DNA of 64,000 bases, from the NCBI RefSeq assembly GCF_002223055.1, contig NZ_NKFL01000006.1, positions 2,108,001 to 2,172,000 of the forward strand, given 5' to 3'. Within the stretch, counting starts at the first letter, position 1; each line of letters opens with the position of its first letter. The stretch comes from Burkholderia sp. HI2500 (GTDB lineage: Bacteria > Pseudomonadota > Gammaproteobacteria > Burkholderiales > Burkholderiaceae). This document shows positions 17,168-26,150 of this stretch, piece by piece. The notes beneath the pieces are model-generated. The model was not told the origin of the DNA. It ran no database searches and was given only the letters and a program-made list of their open reading frames with translations. Both the position numbers and the translations under genes were made by a program.

Positions 17168-17938
17168 ATGAAAAAGCTCGTCCTGGCCGTGGCGCTCGCG
17201 CTGACGGCCGGCGCCGCCGCCGCGAAAGACCCGGCGGTGCTGCGCCTCGGCGTCGACCCCAGCTATGCGCCGTTCGAATCGCTCGCGCCCGACGGCAAGC
17301 TCGTCGGCTTCGACATCGATCTCGGCAATGCGATCTGCGAACGGATGAAGGTGCGCTGCGTGTGGGTCGAGAACGCGTTCGACGGGATGATCCCCGCGCT
17401 GAAGGCGCGCAAGTTCGACGGCGTGCTGTCGTCGATGAGCGTGACCGAGAAGCGCCTCGCGCAGATCGCGTTCACGGACAAGATCGACAACGTGCCGCCC
17501 CGGCTCGTCGCGCGGCGCGGCTCGAACCTGCAGCCGACACCCGAATCGCTGCAGGGCAAGAGCGTCGGCGTCGAGCAGGGTTCGACGCAGGAAACCTATG
17601 CACGGACGTACTGGGAGCCGAAGGGCGTGATCGTCCGCACGTACCAGACGCAGGATCTCGTCTACCAGGACCTGCTGTCGGGGCGGCTCGATGCGTCGCT
17701 GCAATCGTCGGTGCAGGCCGACCTCGGTTTCCTGAAAACCGCGAAGGGCGTGAACTTCGAATTCGCGGGGCCGCCGCTGCATGACCCGAAGACGCTCGGC
17801 GTGGGTTCGGCGATCGGCGTGCGCAAGGATGACGACGCGCTGCGCACGCAGATCAACCAGGCGCTCGCGAGCCTGATCCAGGACGGGACGTACCAGCGGA
17901 TCGCGAAGAAGTATTTCTCGTTCGACATCTACAACTGA
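17168..17938 (+). CDS. Periplasmic amino-acid-binding protein of an ABC transporter (orphan)
   Basis: A 256-residue family 3 solute-binding protein. A signal peptide (MKKLVLAVALALTAGAAAA) precedes LRLGVDPSYAPFESLAPDG and GFDIDLGNAICERM, the strings that define lysine/arginine/ornithine- and histidine-binding proteins. FDGVLSSMSVTEKR carries the ligand-carboxylate-binding residues. The start is supported by GGAG 5-8 nt upstream. No permease or ATPase gene follows: transcription appears to stop at a large hairpin right after the gene. It must work with components encoded elsewhere, or act as a sensor. Confidence 0.9.
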   Translation: MKKLVLAVALALTAGAAAAKDPAVLRLGVDPSYAPFESLAPDGKLVGFDIDLGNAICERMKVRCVWVENAFDGMIPALKARKFDGVLSSMSVTEKRLAQIAFTDKIDNVPPRLVARRGSNLQPTPESLQGKSVGVEQGSTQETYARTYWEPKGVIVRTYQTQDLVYQDLLSGRLDASLQSSVQADLGFLKTAKGVNFEFAGPPLHDPKTLGVGSAIGVRKDDDALRTQINQALASLIQDGTYQRIAKKYFSFDIYN

Positions 17939-17942
17939 CGGG

Positions 17943-18000
17943 AACGAACGGGCAACGCAAAGCGGTGTCACGCAGGCGTGCGCGACACCGCTTGTTCGTT
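17943..18000 (+). terminator. Nested hairpin terminator after the binding-protein gene
   Basis: AAGCGGTGTC (17960-17969) pairs perfectly with GACACCGCTT (17984-17993). An outer AACGAAC/GTTCGTT pair (17943-17949 with 17994-18000) extends the structure. It begins a few bases after the stop codon and also faces the end of the convergent gene at 18017. Confidence 0.7.
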
Positions 18001-18016
18001 GACCGAATGATTTCGA

Positions 18017-18400
18017 CTACGCCGCGCGCTGCAACAGGTCGGTGGCGAACGACTTCGCGTGCGCGACGGCTTCCTGCGCATCGCCGAACACACCGAGTTC
18101 ATCCCAGTGTTCCTCGGCCGCGTACGTTCCCTTCACGGCGAGCGCCCGCTGAACGCTCAACTGCGCGGCGTATTTGCCGTCCTGCAACGGCCGGGCGGTT
18201 GCCACCACCTTGTGCGGCGGGCTGGCGCGCTCCGGCTGAACCAGTTCGACGGCGCCGCCGGCCACGTCGACGTACATCAACTCGTTCCGGGTGTTGCAGT
18301 CCGGGCAGTAGAAGCACCACCCCGCGTCCTCCTGATGGGGCCTGACCTGCCCGCGAGCCAGCACGGCGCGGCATGCAACGTTTTCGCAGATGAACGGCAT
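18017..18400 (-). CDS. Zinc-ribbon-like hypothetical protein (127 aa)
   Basis: A small soluble protein. The N-terminal 35 residues have C5-x4-C10 followed by CFYCPDC (cysteines at about 29, 32 and 35), a probable zinc ribbon. The C-terminal half has KVVATARPLQDGKYAAQLSV and a final helix EAVAHAKSFATDLLQ, similar to small conserved Burkholderia proteins of unknown role. It is a single gene, convergent with the binding-protein gene. Confidence 0.65.
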   Translation of the reverse strand: MPFICENVACRAVLARGQVRPHQEDAGWCFYCPDCNTRNELMYVDVAGGAVELVQPERASPPHKVVATARPLQDGKYAAQLSVQRALAVKGTYAAEEHWDELGVFGDAQEAVAHAKSFATDLLQRAA

Positions 18401-18603
18401 GGCAGTCTCCGAAGTTGTTTGTCGGAAATCCTAGCATGTCCGTCGGCCGTCAACCACCGGCATCATCAGGATTGCCTTGCGGTGGATCAGGTCCGGGCTT
18501 ATACGCCCTTGATACGACTTACACGCAGGTCGACCCGGCGCTCGCAAGCCTCGCGTCAGCCGGGATAAACTGTCTGCCCGATCCACGAACCCAGCCATCC
18601 TCC

Positions 18604-19125
18604 ATGTTGATCCGCGTTGCCACGCCGTCCGATGCCATCCCCCTTGCCGAACTGAAGCGCGACACGTTTCGCGAAACCTTTCTGCAAGACGGATTCAATA
18701 TCGACTACCCGCCGCACGATCTGGCTGCGTACGAGACCCAGGCCTACTCGGTGGAGACGGTCACGGGCCAGCTCAACGATCCCCAGTGCCGCACGTGGGT
18801 CGCCGAAAGCGACGATGGCCGGCTGGTGGGGTATGCGCACGCGGGGCCGTGCAAGCTCCCGCACCCGGAGGTTACCGACGGTGCGGGGGAAATCCATCAG
18901 ATCTACCTTCGGCGCGGAACGCAAGGGACCGGCGCCGGGCGCGCGTTGTTCGATTCCGCACTGGATTATCTGGCAACGGCACGCCCCGGCCCGGTATGGC
19001 TGGGCGTGTGGTCCGGCAACGCGAAGGCGATCGCCTTCTATGAGAAGGCCGGTTTCAGCAAGGTCGGCACGTACGATTTCAAGGTCGGGGAAGCGACTGA
19101 CCTGGAGTTCGTCTACCGTCGCTGA
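18604..19125 (+). CDS. GNAT family N-acetyltransferase (173 aa)
   Basis: A full GNAT domain: MLIRVATPSDAIPLAELKRD, a central IHQIYLRRGTQGTGAGRALF that contains the acetyl-CoA-binding RGTQGTGAGR loop, and LGVWSGNAKAIAFYEKAGF, the usual helix before the last strands. It resembles the PaiA/YkkB-type spermidine and small-molecule acetyltransferases, but the substrate is not determined. The ATG at 18604 matches the family's N-terminus; an upstream frame adds non-conserved sequence. Confidence 0.88.
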   Translation: MLIRVATPSDAIPLAELKRDTFRETFLQDGFNIDYPPHDLAAYETQAYSVETVTGQLNDPQCRTWVAESDDGRLVGYAHAGPCKLPHPEVTDGAGEIHQIYLRRGTQGTGAGRALFDSALDYLATARPGPVWLGVWSGNAKAIAFYEKAGFSKVGTYDFKVGEATDLEFVYRR

Positions 19126-19168
19126 CCTTCGCAGCGGCATGCCGGCCAAGCCGCGCCGGAGAAAGAAA

Positions 19169-19200
19169 AGGGGCGTCGCGCATGATCGCGCGACGCCCCT
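19169..19200 (-). terminator. Rho-independent terminator for the lysozyme inhibitor gene
   Basis: AGGGGCGTCGCG and CGCGACGCCCCT form a perfect 12-bp stem with an 8-nt loop. On the minus strand the stem is followed by TTTTCTTTC, a classical U-rich tail. It lies about 70 bp after the stop codon of the minus-strand gene at 19271 and also between convergent genes. Confidence 0.85.
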
Positions 19201-19270
19201 GCTTCACTTCGGCCGGCCCGTTCGGGCAGCGATGGCGATTGATGCGTGAACGGCCGTCAATCGGCCGGCG

Positions 19271-19735
19271 TCACTTGTAATTGAACGCGTCCGGGTGGTT
19301 CTCGAGGCTGCCCGTCAGCGCCGCATACAGGATCGTCCGTCCGTCGATCGATTCGCTACCGCCGCCGATATTGAGCCATGTCAGCTTCTCGGCGCCCTCC
19401 TTCGGACCCGCGACGGACAGCACCCCGTACATGACCTTCTTCTGCGGGTCGTATAGCACCGCGATACGCTCCGACCCGCAGTTGTGCGGCTTGCAGGCCG
19501 TCATCACGTAGACGTCGTGCCCGCCGAACACGACGGTGGCTCCCGGGGATTCGGTGCCTTTTGTCACCCATGCCGGCAACGCGTGACCTTTCTTCATCGC
19601 GGCGAACGCGTCGCTCGCCGCGCGATCGCCGGGGATGGCGCTCATCGTCCAGGTTTTCGTCGGCGCGGGGCCCGCGGCCCATGCGGCCTGGGCGAGGATC
19701 AGTGCGGCAGCGGCGAGGGGAATCCTGACGTTCAT
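19271..19735 (-). CDS. ivy: Ivy-family C-type lysozyme inhibitor
   Basis: A 154-residue periplasmic protein: signal peptide (MNVRIPLAAAALILAQAAWA) and a mature domain with the family's diagnostic CKPHNCG loop (E. coli Ivy has CKPHDC). Those residues, with the disulphide, plug the lysozyme active site. The protein protects peptidoglycan from host or environmental C-type lysozyme and from the cell's own lytic transglycosylases. It is a single gene with its own terminator downstream; the promoter must lie in 19736-19819. Confidence 0.88.
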   Translation of the reverse strand: MNVRIPLAAAALILAQAAWAAGPAPTKTWTMSAIPGDRAASDAFAAMKKGHALPAWVTKGTESPGATVVFGGHDVYVMTACKPHNCGSERIAVLYDPQKKVMYGVLSVAGPKEGAEKLTWLNIGGGSESIDGRTILYAALTGSLENHPDAFNYK

Positions 19736-19819
19736 TTATCCATACTCCTGTCAATGTGGCGATTGCTTAGTCGCCGCCACACCGACAAGAGTTCGTCCCG
19801 CCGTGTCAATTTTTGTCAG

Positions 19820-21292
19820 TCAATAGTGACTCCGCCTCCACAATGTCTTCGGCTCGTCGAGCAGGTGACGCAACCCGCTGCGCTCGATCGTGAGTTCCGC
19901 GACTTCGTTCACCCGTTCGAGCACCGCGCCTTCGTCCACCGACAACACGCGCCGATCCTCCATCAGCACCCTTCCGCCGACCATCGTCATGCACACGTCG
20001 GCCGCGTTCGCAAAGCACGTCACGCGATACACCGGCATGTTCATCGGCATCATGTGCGGCCGGAACAGGTCGACGAGGATGACGTCGGCGAGCTTGCCGG
20101 CTTCGAGCGAACCGACTTCGTGATCGACCGACAGCGCCTTCGCCGCGTCGATCGTCACCATCTCCAGCACCTTGCCGTGCGGCAGCACGTCCGGGTCGCG
20201 GAAATGCCGGCGGTGGTAATGCATGCACTGCCACATGTGGCGGAACATGTCGTAGCCGCGATCGGGCGCCGCGCCGTCCGACGCGATCGCCACCGTCACG
20301 CCCGCATCGATCAGCTCGGGCACCGGGCAGCGCCCGATGATCGACATGATCGCGCTCGGGTTGTGGACGATCGCGGTGCCCGTCTCGACGCATGCCGCGA
20401 TGTCGTCGTCGGTCAAGTCGATGCTGTGCGACATGAACGACGTCGGGCCGAGCAAGCCGAGTTCGCGATGCGCGAACGCGAGCGTGCCCGCGCGGTGGCC
20501 GTCCTGCGTGAACGTCAGCCCGCGCTCGCGCGCCAGCGCGCCGTAACGGGCGGCCTGGTCGCGGAAGTCGCGTTCGTACCGCGCGAGTTCGGGGTCGTGA
20601 TCGGGCCCGTACACGGGCAGCGTGAGCGCGATGCGGATCCGGCCGTCGGCATCGCCGTGGCATTCGTCGATGATGCTTTGGCACACTGCGTACATCGTGT
20701 CGAAGCCGATGTCGCGCGTGTCGCTGCCGTCCGGCGTGTGGCGCGTGTAAGCACGCGGCGCGGGCGGCCGCGACGGGCCGACCGCGACGATCGAGCGCGT
20801 ACCGGTGCGCACCACCGCATCGCAATGGCGCCGTGCGTAGACCGGATCGTCGACGCGCATGATCGAGTTGCCGCCGCCGAGCAGCGACACGCCCGTCGTC
20901 ACGCCGGCCTTCAGCCGTTCGAGCGCGGCAAGGTGCGATTCGGTCTCCCAGAACGCCTCGTCGGACGCACGCGTGTAGATCGTCTCGGCCGCAGCCGACC
21001 ATGCGTCGCCGTCCGCGCCGCCGATCGTGCGAAGCATCGCGTGGCCCGCGTGCGCATGCGCATCGATCAGGCCCGGCAGCACGGCCTTGCGGCGCGCGTC
21101 GATCGTGCGTGCGGCGCGGTAGCGGGCCTGCAGTTCATCGGTGCCGCCCACGGCGACGATGCGATCGCCTTTCACGGCCACCGCGCCATGCTCGATCACG
21201 CGCCGCTGCGGATCCATCGTGATCACGCAGCCATTCGCGATCAACGTGTCGATCGCTTCGCGGTTGTCCGCCTGGTTGTCCTCGGTCGTCAT
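19820..21292 (-). CDS. Amidohydrolase (chlorohydrolase/cytosine-deaminase-like)
   Basis: A 490-residue metal-dependent hydrolase. The N-terminal beta-sandwich strand (ANGCVITMDPQRRVIEHGAV) leads to VLPGLIDAHAHAGHAM, with the metal-binding HxH. Later come FTQDGHRAGT, MSHSID and ASDGAAPD, which supply the remaining histidines and the catalytic aspartate. SLEAGKLADVILVDL is the C-terminal return of the sandwich. Relatives deaminate or dechlorinate heterocycles (TrzN/AtzB, SAH/guanine deaminases). The start at 21292 has AGGA upstream; an alternative ATG at 21349 overlaps the symporter stop as TGATG. The operon suggests that a transported cyclic amine or amide is the substrate. Confidence 0.85.
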   Translation of the reverse strand: MTTEDNQADNREAIDTLIANGCVITMDPQRRVIEHGAVAVKGDRIVAVGGTDELQARYRAARTIDARRKAVLPGLIDAHAHAGHAMLRTIGGADGDAWSAAAETIYTRASDEAFWETESHLAALERLKAGVTTGVSLLGGGNSIMRVDDPVYARRHCDAVVRTGTRSIVAVGPSRPPAPRAYTRHTPDGSDTRDIGFDTMYAVCQSIIDECHGDADGRIRIALTLPVYGPDHDPELARYERDFRDQAARYGALARERGLTFTQDGHRAGTLAFAHRELGLLGPTSFMSHSIDLTDDDIAACVETGTAIVHNPSAIMSIIGRCPVPELIDAGVTVAIASDGAAPDRGYDMFRHMWQCMHYHRRHFRDPDVLPHGKVLEMVTIDAAKALSVDHEVGSLEAGKLADVILVDLFRPHMMPMNMPVYRVTCFANAADVCMTMVGGRVLMEDRRVLSVDEGAVLERVNEVAELTIERSGLRHLLDEPKTLWRRSHY

Positions 21293-21348
21293 CGCACAGT
21301 ATCCTGTTGTCGTTCGATTGATTTCATTGCCGTCCAGTCGTCCCGTCA

Positions 21349-22827
21349 TCACGCGGAACCGACCGGCGCAGCAACCCGCGCCTTCAGCCTGCGCTGCCCC
21401 GCGCTGATCACGATGAACACCACCGCATTCACCGCAAGCGCGACGAGCCCGGGGTTGATCGACGTCAGCGTGTTCGACGCGCGCGGGAACAGCGACGCGA
21501 GCGTCACGCCATAGTAGTTCGTCATCGCGATCACGATCGCGCCGGCGACGATCCCCGCGAACGCACCTTCGCGCGTGCCGAACGGCCGCTTCAGGAAGCT
21601 CGACGCGAGCATCGGCACGAGCTGCGTGAGCAGGCTCGACGAGAAGATCGCGAGCGTGACGAACGTCGCGCCGCCGCGCAGCACGAAGTAGACGACCACC
21701 AGCGTGAAGATCGGCAGCGCGATCCGCGCAACGCGCGTCACCTCACGGTCGGTCGCATTCGGCGCGAAACCTTCGCGGTAGATGTTGCGCGCGATCGTCG
21801 TCGACGCGTTCAGCATGATCAGCGAACCCGGCACCAGCGCGGTCAGCAGGCCCGTGCCGCCGACGATGCCGACGAACCACGCGGGGAACGTCTGCTTCAC
21901 GAGGCGCAGCAGCGCGAGATCGGCCTGCGCGCCTTCGAGCCCGTGCACGGTCATCACGGCCGCGAAGCCGACGAGGAACAGGAACGCGATCAGCACCTGG
22001 TACAGCGGCATCAGGATCACGTTGCGGCGCAGCGCGCGCTCGTCCTTCGCGACGTAGATCGCGGTGAAGCCGTGCGGATACAGGTAGTAGCCGAGCGACG
22101 TGAGCAGGATCGTCGAGTTGTACCAGCTCAGGTTGAAGCCGTGCGCGGGCATGCGCAGCAGTTCGGGATGCGCGGCGTCGAGCTTCGCGAACATCGCGCC
22201 GAGGCCGCCGTAGTAATGCATCGGCAGGTACAGGCCGAGGAAGATCGCGATCGCGAGGATCAGCACGTCCTTGAAGATCGCGATGCTCGCCGAACCGTGA
22301 ATGCCCGACACGACCATGTACACGGCCATCAGCGTCGCGGCGATCCAGATCGCGGCCGCTTGCGGAATCAGCCCGTACGACATCTCCGACACGATCACGC
22401 CGAGCCCGCGCAACTGGATCATCAGCAGCGACACCATCGCGAACACCGCGACGACCGACACCAGCACGCCGATCGCGCGGCTGTCGTACTTCGCCGCGAA
22501 GTAGTCGGCGAACGATACGAGCCCGCGCGCCTTCGCGTAACGCCAGACGGCCGGCAGCATCCAGTAGCCGATCACGAACGCGAGGCAGCCGTACGACAGG
22601 ATGTAGAACGCGGGCACGCCCTTGCTGTAGGTCCAGCCGCTCGCGCCGAGGAACGAGAACGTCGAGAACGCCTCGCCGGCCATCAGCAGGAACGTGAGCA
22701 GCGAGCCGAAGCCGCGCCCGCCGACCGCCCACTGCTCGAGCGTAAGCTTGCGGCCGCGGCGCGCCATCACGCCGATCGCCAGCGCGAACACGGCGAACGC
22801 CGCGATGATGAGGATCGATGCGTTCAT
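21349..22827 (-). CDS. Sodium:solute symporter (SSS family)
   Basis: A 492-residue inner-membrane transporter with about thirteen hydrophobic helices. GFGSLLTFLLMAGEAFSTFS and the following GWTYSKGVPAFY belong to the sodium-site region of PutP/PanF-like symporters, and the TALVPGSLIMLNASTTIARN stretch corresponds to the unwound helix 8 region. It overlaps the DUF3311 gene by 4 bp and is followed directly by the amidohydrolase. It probably imports the substrate of that enzyme. Confidence 0.88.
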   Translation of the reverse strand: MNASILIIAAFAVFALAIGVMARRGRKLTLEQWAVGGRGFGSLLTFLLMAGEAFSTFSFLGASGWTYSKGVPAFYILSYGCLAFVIGYWMLPAVWRYAKARGLVSFADYFAAKYDSRAIGVLVSVVAVFAMVSLLMIQLRGLGVIVSEMSYGLIPQAAAIWIAATLMAVYMVVSGIHGSASIAIFKDVLILAIAIFLGLYLPMHYYGGLGAMFAKLDAAHPELLRMPAHGFNLSWYNSTILLTSLGYYLYPHGFTAIYVAKDERALRRNVILMPLYQVLIAFLFLVGFAAVMTVHGLEGAQADLALLRLVKQTFPAWFVGIVGGTGLLTALVPGSLIMLNASTTIARNIYREGFAPNATDREVTRVARIALPIFTLVVVYFVLRGGATFVTLAIFSSSLLTQLVPMLASSFLKRPFGTREGAFAGIVAGAIVIAMTNYYGVTLASLFPRASNTLTSINPGLVALAVNAVVFIVISAGQRRLKARVAAPVGSA

Positions 22828-23036
22828 CGCGCGTCTCCCGGGCGGCCGGGGCGGGCCGCGTCGCGCTCGTCGAGATGGAACAGGATCGCGAGGATCGCGG
22901 CGGTGGCCGCCATCCAGACCAGGTTCCACACGAGCAGGAACGGCAGCCCGAACAGCAGCGGCCGCCCCTCGGCGAGCGAGCCGCCCGCATACATCCCGAC
23001 GAACGGCAACGCCGCCAGCAACAGTTTGAGTTTCAT
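22824..23036 (-). CDS. DUF3311 small membrane protein
   Basis: A 70-residue protein with two hydrophobic helices (LKLLLAALPFVGMYAGGSLA and FLLVWNLVWMAATAAILAIL) and a charged C-terminal tail. DUF3311 proteins are encoded directly before SSS symporters in many proteobacteria and are presumed accessory subunits, as with YhdT before PanF. The ATG at 23036 follows GGAGGAGG by 7 bases, and the gene overlaps the symporter start by 4 bp. Confidence 0.85.
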   Translation of the reverse strand: MKLKLLLAALPFVGMYAGGSLAEGRPLLFGLPFLLVWNLVWMAATAAILAILFHLDERDAARPGRPGDAR

Positions 23037-23073
23037 GAGTGCCTCCTCCGGAAGACGCGTATGCGTCAGGACA

Positions 23074-24201
23074 TCAGAACTTCTGGCGGATGCCGACCAC
23101 CACCGCCACCTGCGACGTCGTCGACGACGCGCTGTCGGTGCCGTCGATCCACGCCCGGCCGACACCCGACGACGCCTTCTGGTAGAAGCCGTTCACATAC
23201 ACGTCGGTGCGCTTGGACAGCAGGTACTGCACGCCGGCCGATACCTGGTGGTAGTGGCCGCTGTCGCTGGCGCGCGCGACCTGCGTATAGGTGTAGCCGG
23301 CCGCGGCCATCAGCGCCGGCGTGATCAGGTAGCGCAGGCTGCCTTCGTAGTTGTTGAAGCGCAGCGCGCCGCCCGTCGCCTGCCCGAAGTTCGAGCCCGT
23401 GTACAGCAGGCCGAGCGTAGCCGGCCCGATCGCGTAGCTGCCGCCCGCGCCCCAGATCTGCTGGCGGATCGCGTTCCCGAGGCTCGCGCCGAACACCGAT
23501 TCCGACGCCGGATAGTAGTTGTCCGAAGCAACGGCGCCGCTCGTGCTGACCGCCGGATGGTTCACGCGCGCATACGCGGCGCCCGCGTTGAGCGGGCCGT
23601 TCACGTACGTGACGCCCGCGCTCCAGCTGTTGTCGTTCGCGAAGCCGGTCGAGTTCGAGAAGCCGTACACGAGATTCGCCTGCAAGCCCGCGATCGTCGG
23701 CGACAGGTACTTCACCGCGTTGTTGGTGCGGAACGTGTTGTTGATGTCGTCGTTGTCGAACGGGTGCGTCGAGTACTGCGCGAGGAAGCTGCTCATCTGC
23801 AGCGAGCCGAGGATGTCCTGCGTCGAGTTGTACTGGCGGCCGAGCGTCACCGCGCCCCAGTTCGCGCCGCTCAGCCCGACCCACGCCGACCGCCCGAACA
23901 TCCGGCCGCCCTGGCCGAGCGCACCGTTCGCGACGTTGAAGCCGTTCTCGAGGCGGAAGTTCGCCTTCAGGCCGCCGCCGAGATCCTCGGTGCCGATCAA
24001 GCCCCAGCGCGGGCCCGATTCGTTGCCGCCGGTGAATTGCCACAATGCGTGGCCCTTCGCGTTGTTCGTGTAGGTCACGCCCGCGTCGACGATCCCGTAC
24101 AGCGTCACCGTCGACTGCGCGTGCGCGGCGCCGGCAAACAGCATGGCGACCGCCACGCCCACGCGTGCGGCGCCCGTCTTCCCACCCTTCATTCGCACCA
24201 T
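23074..24201 (-). CDS. OmpC-type trimeric porin (Gram-negative porin_4 family)
   Basis: A 375-residue outer-membrane beta-barrel. A signal peptide ends in AGAAHA, and mature QSTVTLYGIVDAGVTYTNNA and the following GLIGTEDLGGGLKANFRLEN are the standard opening of Burkholderia porins. The L3-type region FGRSAWVGLSGANWGAVTLG and the C-terminal phenylalanine (GIRQKF), needed for BAM insertion, are present. Two in-frame starts (24201 and 24192) are possible and GGAG motifs serve both. It lies 37 bp upstream of the DUF3311 gene in the same direction, so it likely forms the outer-membrane entry for the symporter/amidohydrolase operon. Confidence 0.9.
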   Translation of the reverse strand: MVRMKGGKTGAARVGVAVAMLFAGAAHAQSTVTLYGIVDAGVTYTNNAKGHALWQFTGGNESGPRWGLIGTEDLGGGLKANFRLENGFNVANGALGQGGRMFGRSAWVGLSGANWGAVTLGRQYNSTQDILGSLQMSSFLAQYSTHPFDNDDINNTFRTNNAVKYLSPTIAGLQANLVYGFSNSTGFANDNSWSAGVTYVNGPLNAGAAYARVNHPAVSTSGAVASDNYYPASESVFGASLGNAIRQQIWGAGGSYAIGPATLGLLYTGSNFGQATGGALRFNNYEGSLRYLITPALMAAAGYTYTQVARASDSGHYHQVSAGVQYLLSKRTDVYVNGFYQKASSGVGRAWIDGTDSASSTTSQVAVVVGIRQKF

Positions 24202-24290
24202 CTCCGTCTTCTCCTCTCCAAACCTGTTCATCGATGTGTTGTGTTTTTTTGATCCTGCCCATACGCACCGATCGGGTTGTATAGACAGTC

Positions 24291-24307
24291 GCTGGATGGT
24301 ATCCAGC
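24291..24307. promoter_or_regulatory. Inverted repeat GCTGGAT-ggt-ATCCAGC, candidate operator of the porin operon
   Basis: Perfect 7-bp arms around a 3-bp spacer, 90 bp upstream of the porin start codon and close to an AT-rich stretch (GTTTTTTTGATC) that may hold the promoter. No regulator gene is adjacent, so the binding protein is unknown. Confidence 0.5.
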
Positions 24308-24332
24308 CGTAATCGCATCAAGAAATGAAATG

Positions 24333-24353
24333 TTCAACTGGGCGGCAGTTGAA
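24333..24353. promoter_or_regulatory. Inverted repeat TTCAACTG-ggcgg-CAGTTGAA, candidate operator
   Basis: Perfect 8-bp arms around a 5-bp spacer, 26 bp from the neighbouring inverted repeat. Arm length and spacing are those of a dimeric helix-turn-helix regulator site. It lies in the divergent region between the porin operon and the MHS transporter. Confidence 0.5.
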
Positions 24354-24690
24354 AATCGAATGGCGGGGAGATGAGCGGGGACGGTGCGCCCCTGCAAGAG
24401 AAACGAAAGCGCGCACGCCCGCTGGACGCGGCGCGCTTTGCTCAGACGTGAATGGCCTGCGTAAGCAAGCTGACGAAACGGCGACAGGCGATGTGCCGAT
24501 GTGGTTTTCCCGGATGGTGGGTGTGGCGCGGCGTCGAACGGATCCGTGCGCGGCCGCGCCCATCTCAATCATCAGCCGGAGTGATGACCCTCCCCTTTTT
24601 CTGCGGATTTGACCGGGGGCACGGTGCCGACAACACTAGCCCGCAGTGCTGCAAAGACGGCACGCGCCCGCCTCCCCTTCAGAGTCCGCC

Positions 24691-26019
24691 ATGGTCCCGA
24701 CCGACATCATGCAATCCCCGAGCGCCGCCCGGCCGCTCGCCGACCGGCAGCTGCGCCGGATCGTCATCGCCTCCGTCGCCGGCAATGCGATGGAGTGGTA
24801 CGACTTCTTCGTGTACGGCACGGCCGCGGCGCTCGTGTTCGGCCACGTGTTCTTCCCGCCGGGTGCGTCGCCGCTCGCCGGTAGCCTCGCCGCGTTCGCG
24901 GCCTTCGCGCTGGGCTTCGTCGCGCGGCCGCTCGGCGGGATCGTGTTCGGCCACGTCGGCGATCGCTACGGGCGCAAGGCGTCGCTCGTGTGGACGCTGC
25001 TGATCATGGGCGCGTCGACCTTCGCGATCGGCCTGCTGCCGACCTATGCGCAGGTCGGCGTGTGGGCGCCGGCCGCGCTCGTCGTGCTGCGCCTGCTGCA
25101 AGGGATCGCGTCCGGCGGCGAATGGGGCGGCGGCGTGCTGATGATCAGCGAGAACGCGCCGCCGGAACAGCGCGGCTACTACGCCGCATGGAGCCAGCTC
25201 GGCGTGGGCGGCGGGTTCGTGCTGTCGTCGGCCGCGTTTCTCGCCGCGCAGGCGCTGCCGGACGACGCATTCCGCACCTGGGGCTGGCGGCTGCCGTTCC
25301 TCGCGAGCATCGCCATCTTCGCAATCGGCATCTATATCCGCCGCCATCTGCCGGAAAGCCGCGACTTCGAGCAGGCCGGCAAGCGCGGCGCGCACACGCA
25401 CCTGCCGATCGTCGAATGCATCCGGCGCCATCCGAAGGAAATCCTGCTCGCGATGGGGCTGCGCGTGGCCGAGAACGGCGGCGCTTATATCTTCCTCGCG
25501 TTCTCGCTCGTCTACGGCAAATACGTCGGCATCCCGAACGGCGTGATGCTGACCGGCGTGATGATCGTCGAGATGGGCGCGATGCTCGCGTGGGGCAAGC
25601 TGTCCGACCGGATCGGCCGCAAGCCCGTGTACCTGATCGGCGCGCTGAGCCTCGTCGCGTGCGCGTTCCCGTTCTTCTGGCTGCTCGACACACGCGTGAC
25701 GCCGCTCGTGTGGCTTGCGCTCACGGTCGGCACGGCAGTGAGCCACGGCGCGATGATCGGCACGCTGCCCGCGCTCGTCGGCGAGCTGTTCAGCACCGAG
25801 GTGCGGTACTCCGGCGTCGCGCTCGGGCATGAAGTCGCGTCGATCTTCGCGGGCGGGATGTCGCCGCTGATCGCGACCGCGCTGCTCGCGCGCTATCACG
25901 CGTCGTGGCCGGTGTCGCTGTTCCTCATTGCACTCGGCCTCGTGACCGTCGCGACGCTGTGCGTGATGCGCGAGACGCGCGTCGCGCCTGATGCCGGCAC
26001 GCGCGGCGACACGGTGTGA
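24691..26019 (+). CDS. MHS-family (metabolite:H+ symporter) MFS transporter
   Basis: A 442-residue inner-membrane transporter with about twelve helices. The helix-1 string VAGNAMEWYDFFVYGTAAAL is diagnostic of the MHS branch (ShiA, ProP, KgtP), and the loop 2-3 motif HVGDRYGRKASL is the general MFS signature, repeated in the second half as KLSDRIGRKPVYL. Substrates of the branch are organic acids, shikimate or betaines; the exact one cannot be told. The ATG at 24691 is preferred; a second ATG at 24709 is possible. It converges on the dehydrogenase pair at 26151-28273. Confidence 0.88.
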   Translation: MVPTDIMQSPSAARPLADRQLRRIVIASVAGNAMEWYDFFVYGTAAALVFGHVFFPPGASPLAGSLAAFAAFALGFVARPLGGIVFGHVGDRYGRKASLVWTLLIMGASTFAIGLLPTYAQVGVWAPAALVVLRLLQGIASGGEWGGGVLMISENAPPEQRGYYAAWSQLGVGGGFVLSSAAFLAAQALPDDAFRTWGWRLPFLASIAIFAIGIYIRRHLPESRDFEQAGKRGAHTHLPIVECIRRHPKEILLAMGLRVAENGGAYIFLAFSLVYGKYVGIPNGVMLTGVMIVEMGAMLAWGKLSDRIGRKPVYLIGALSLVACAFPFFWLLDTRVTPLVWLALTVGTAVSHGAMIGTLPALVGELFSTEVRYSGVALGHEVASIFAGGMSPLIATALLARYHASWPVSLFLIALGLVTVATLCVMRETRVAPDAGTRGDTV

Positions 26020-26150
26020 GCGTGCGGCACGCGTCGGCCGCCTCCGCTTCCGTTCCCGTGCGCTTGCCAGCGGCTGTCGGACACACCGGCTCACGGTGCC
26101 ACGTGCGCGCTTTCGTGGCACCGCGAGCGCACGCGACATCGACGTCCGGG

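Larger units (their letters stand above)
24202..24690. other. Divergent regulatory region between porin operon and MHS transporter
   Basis: A 489-bp gap with no gene. It contains two perfect inverted repeats on the porin side (24291-24307 and 24333-24353) and a hairpin of AAAGCGCGC with GCGCGCTTT (24406-24439) that may separate the two transcription units. The remaining 250 bp toward the transporter gene show no clear motif. Confidence 0.6.
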
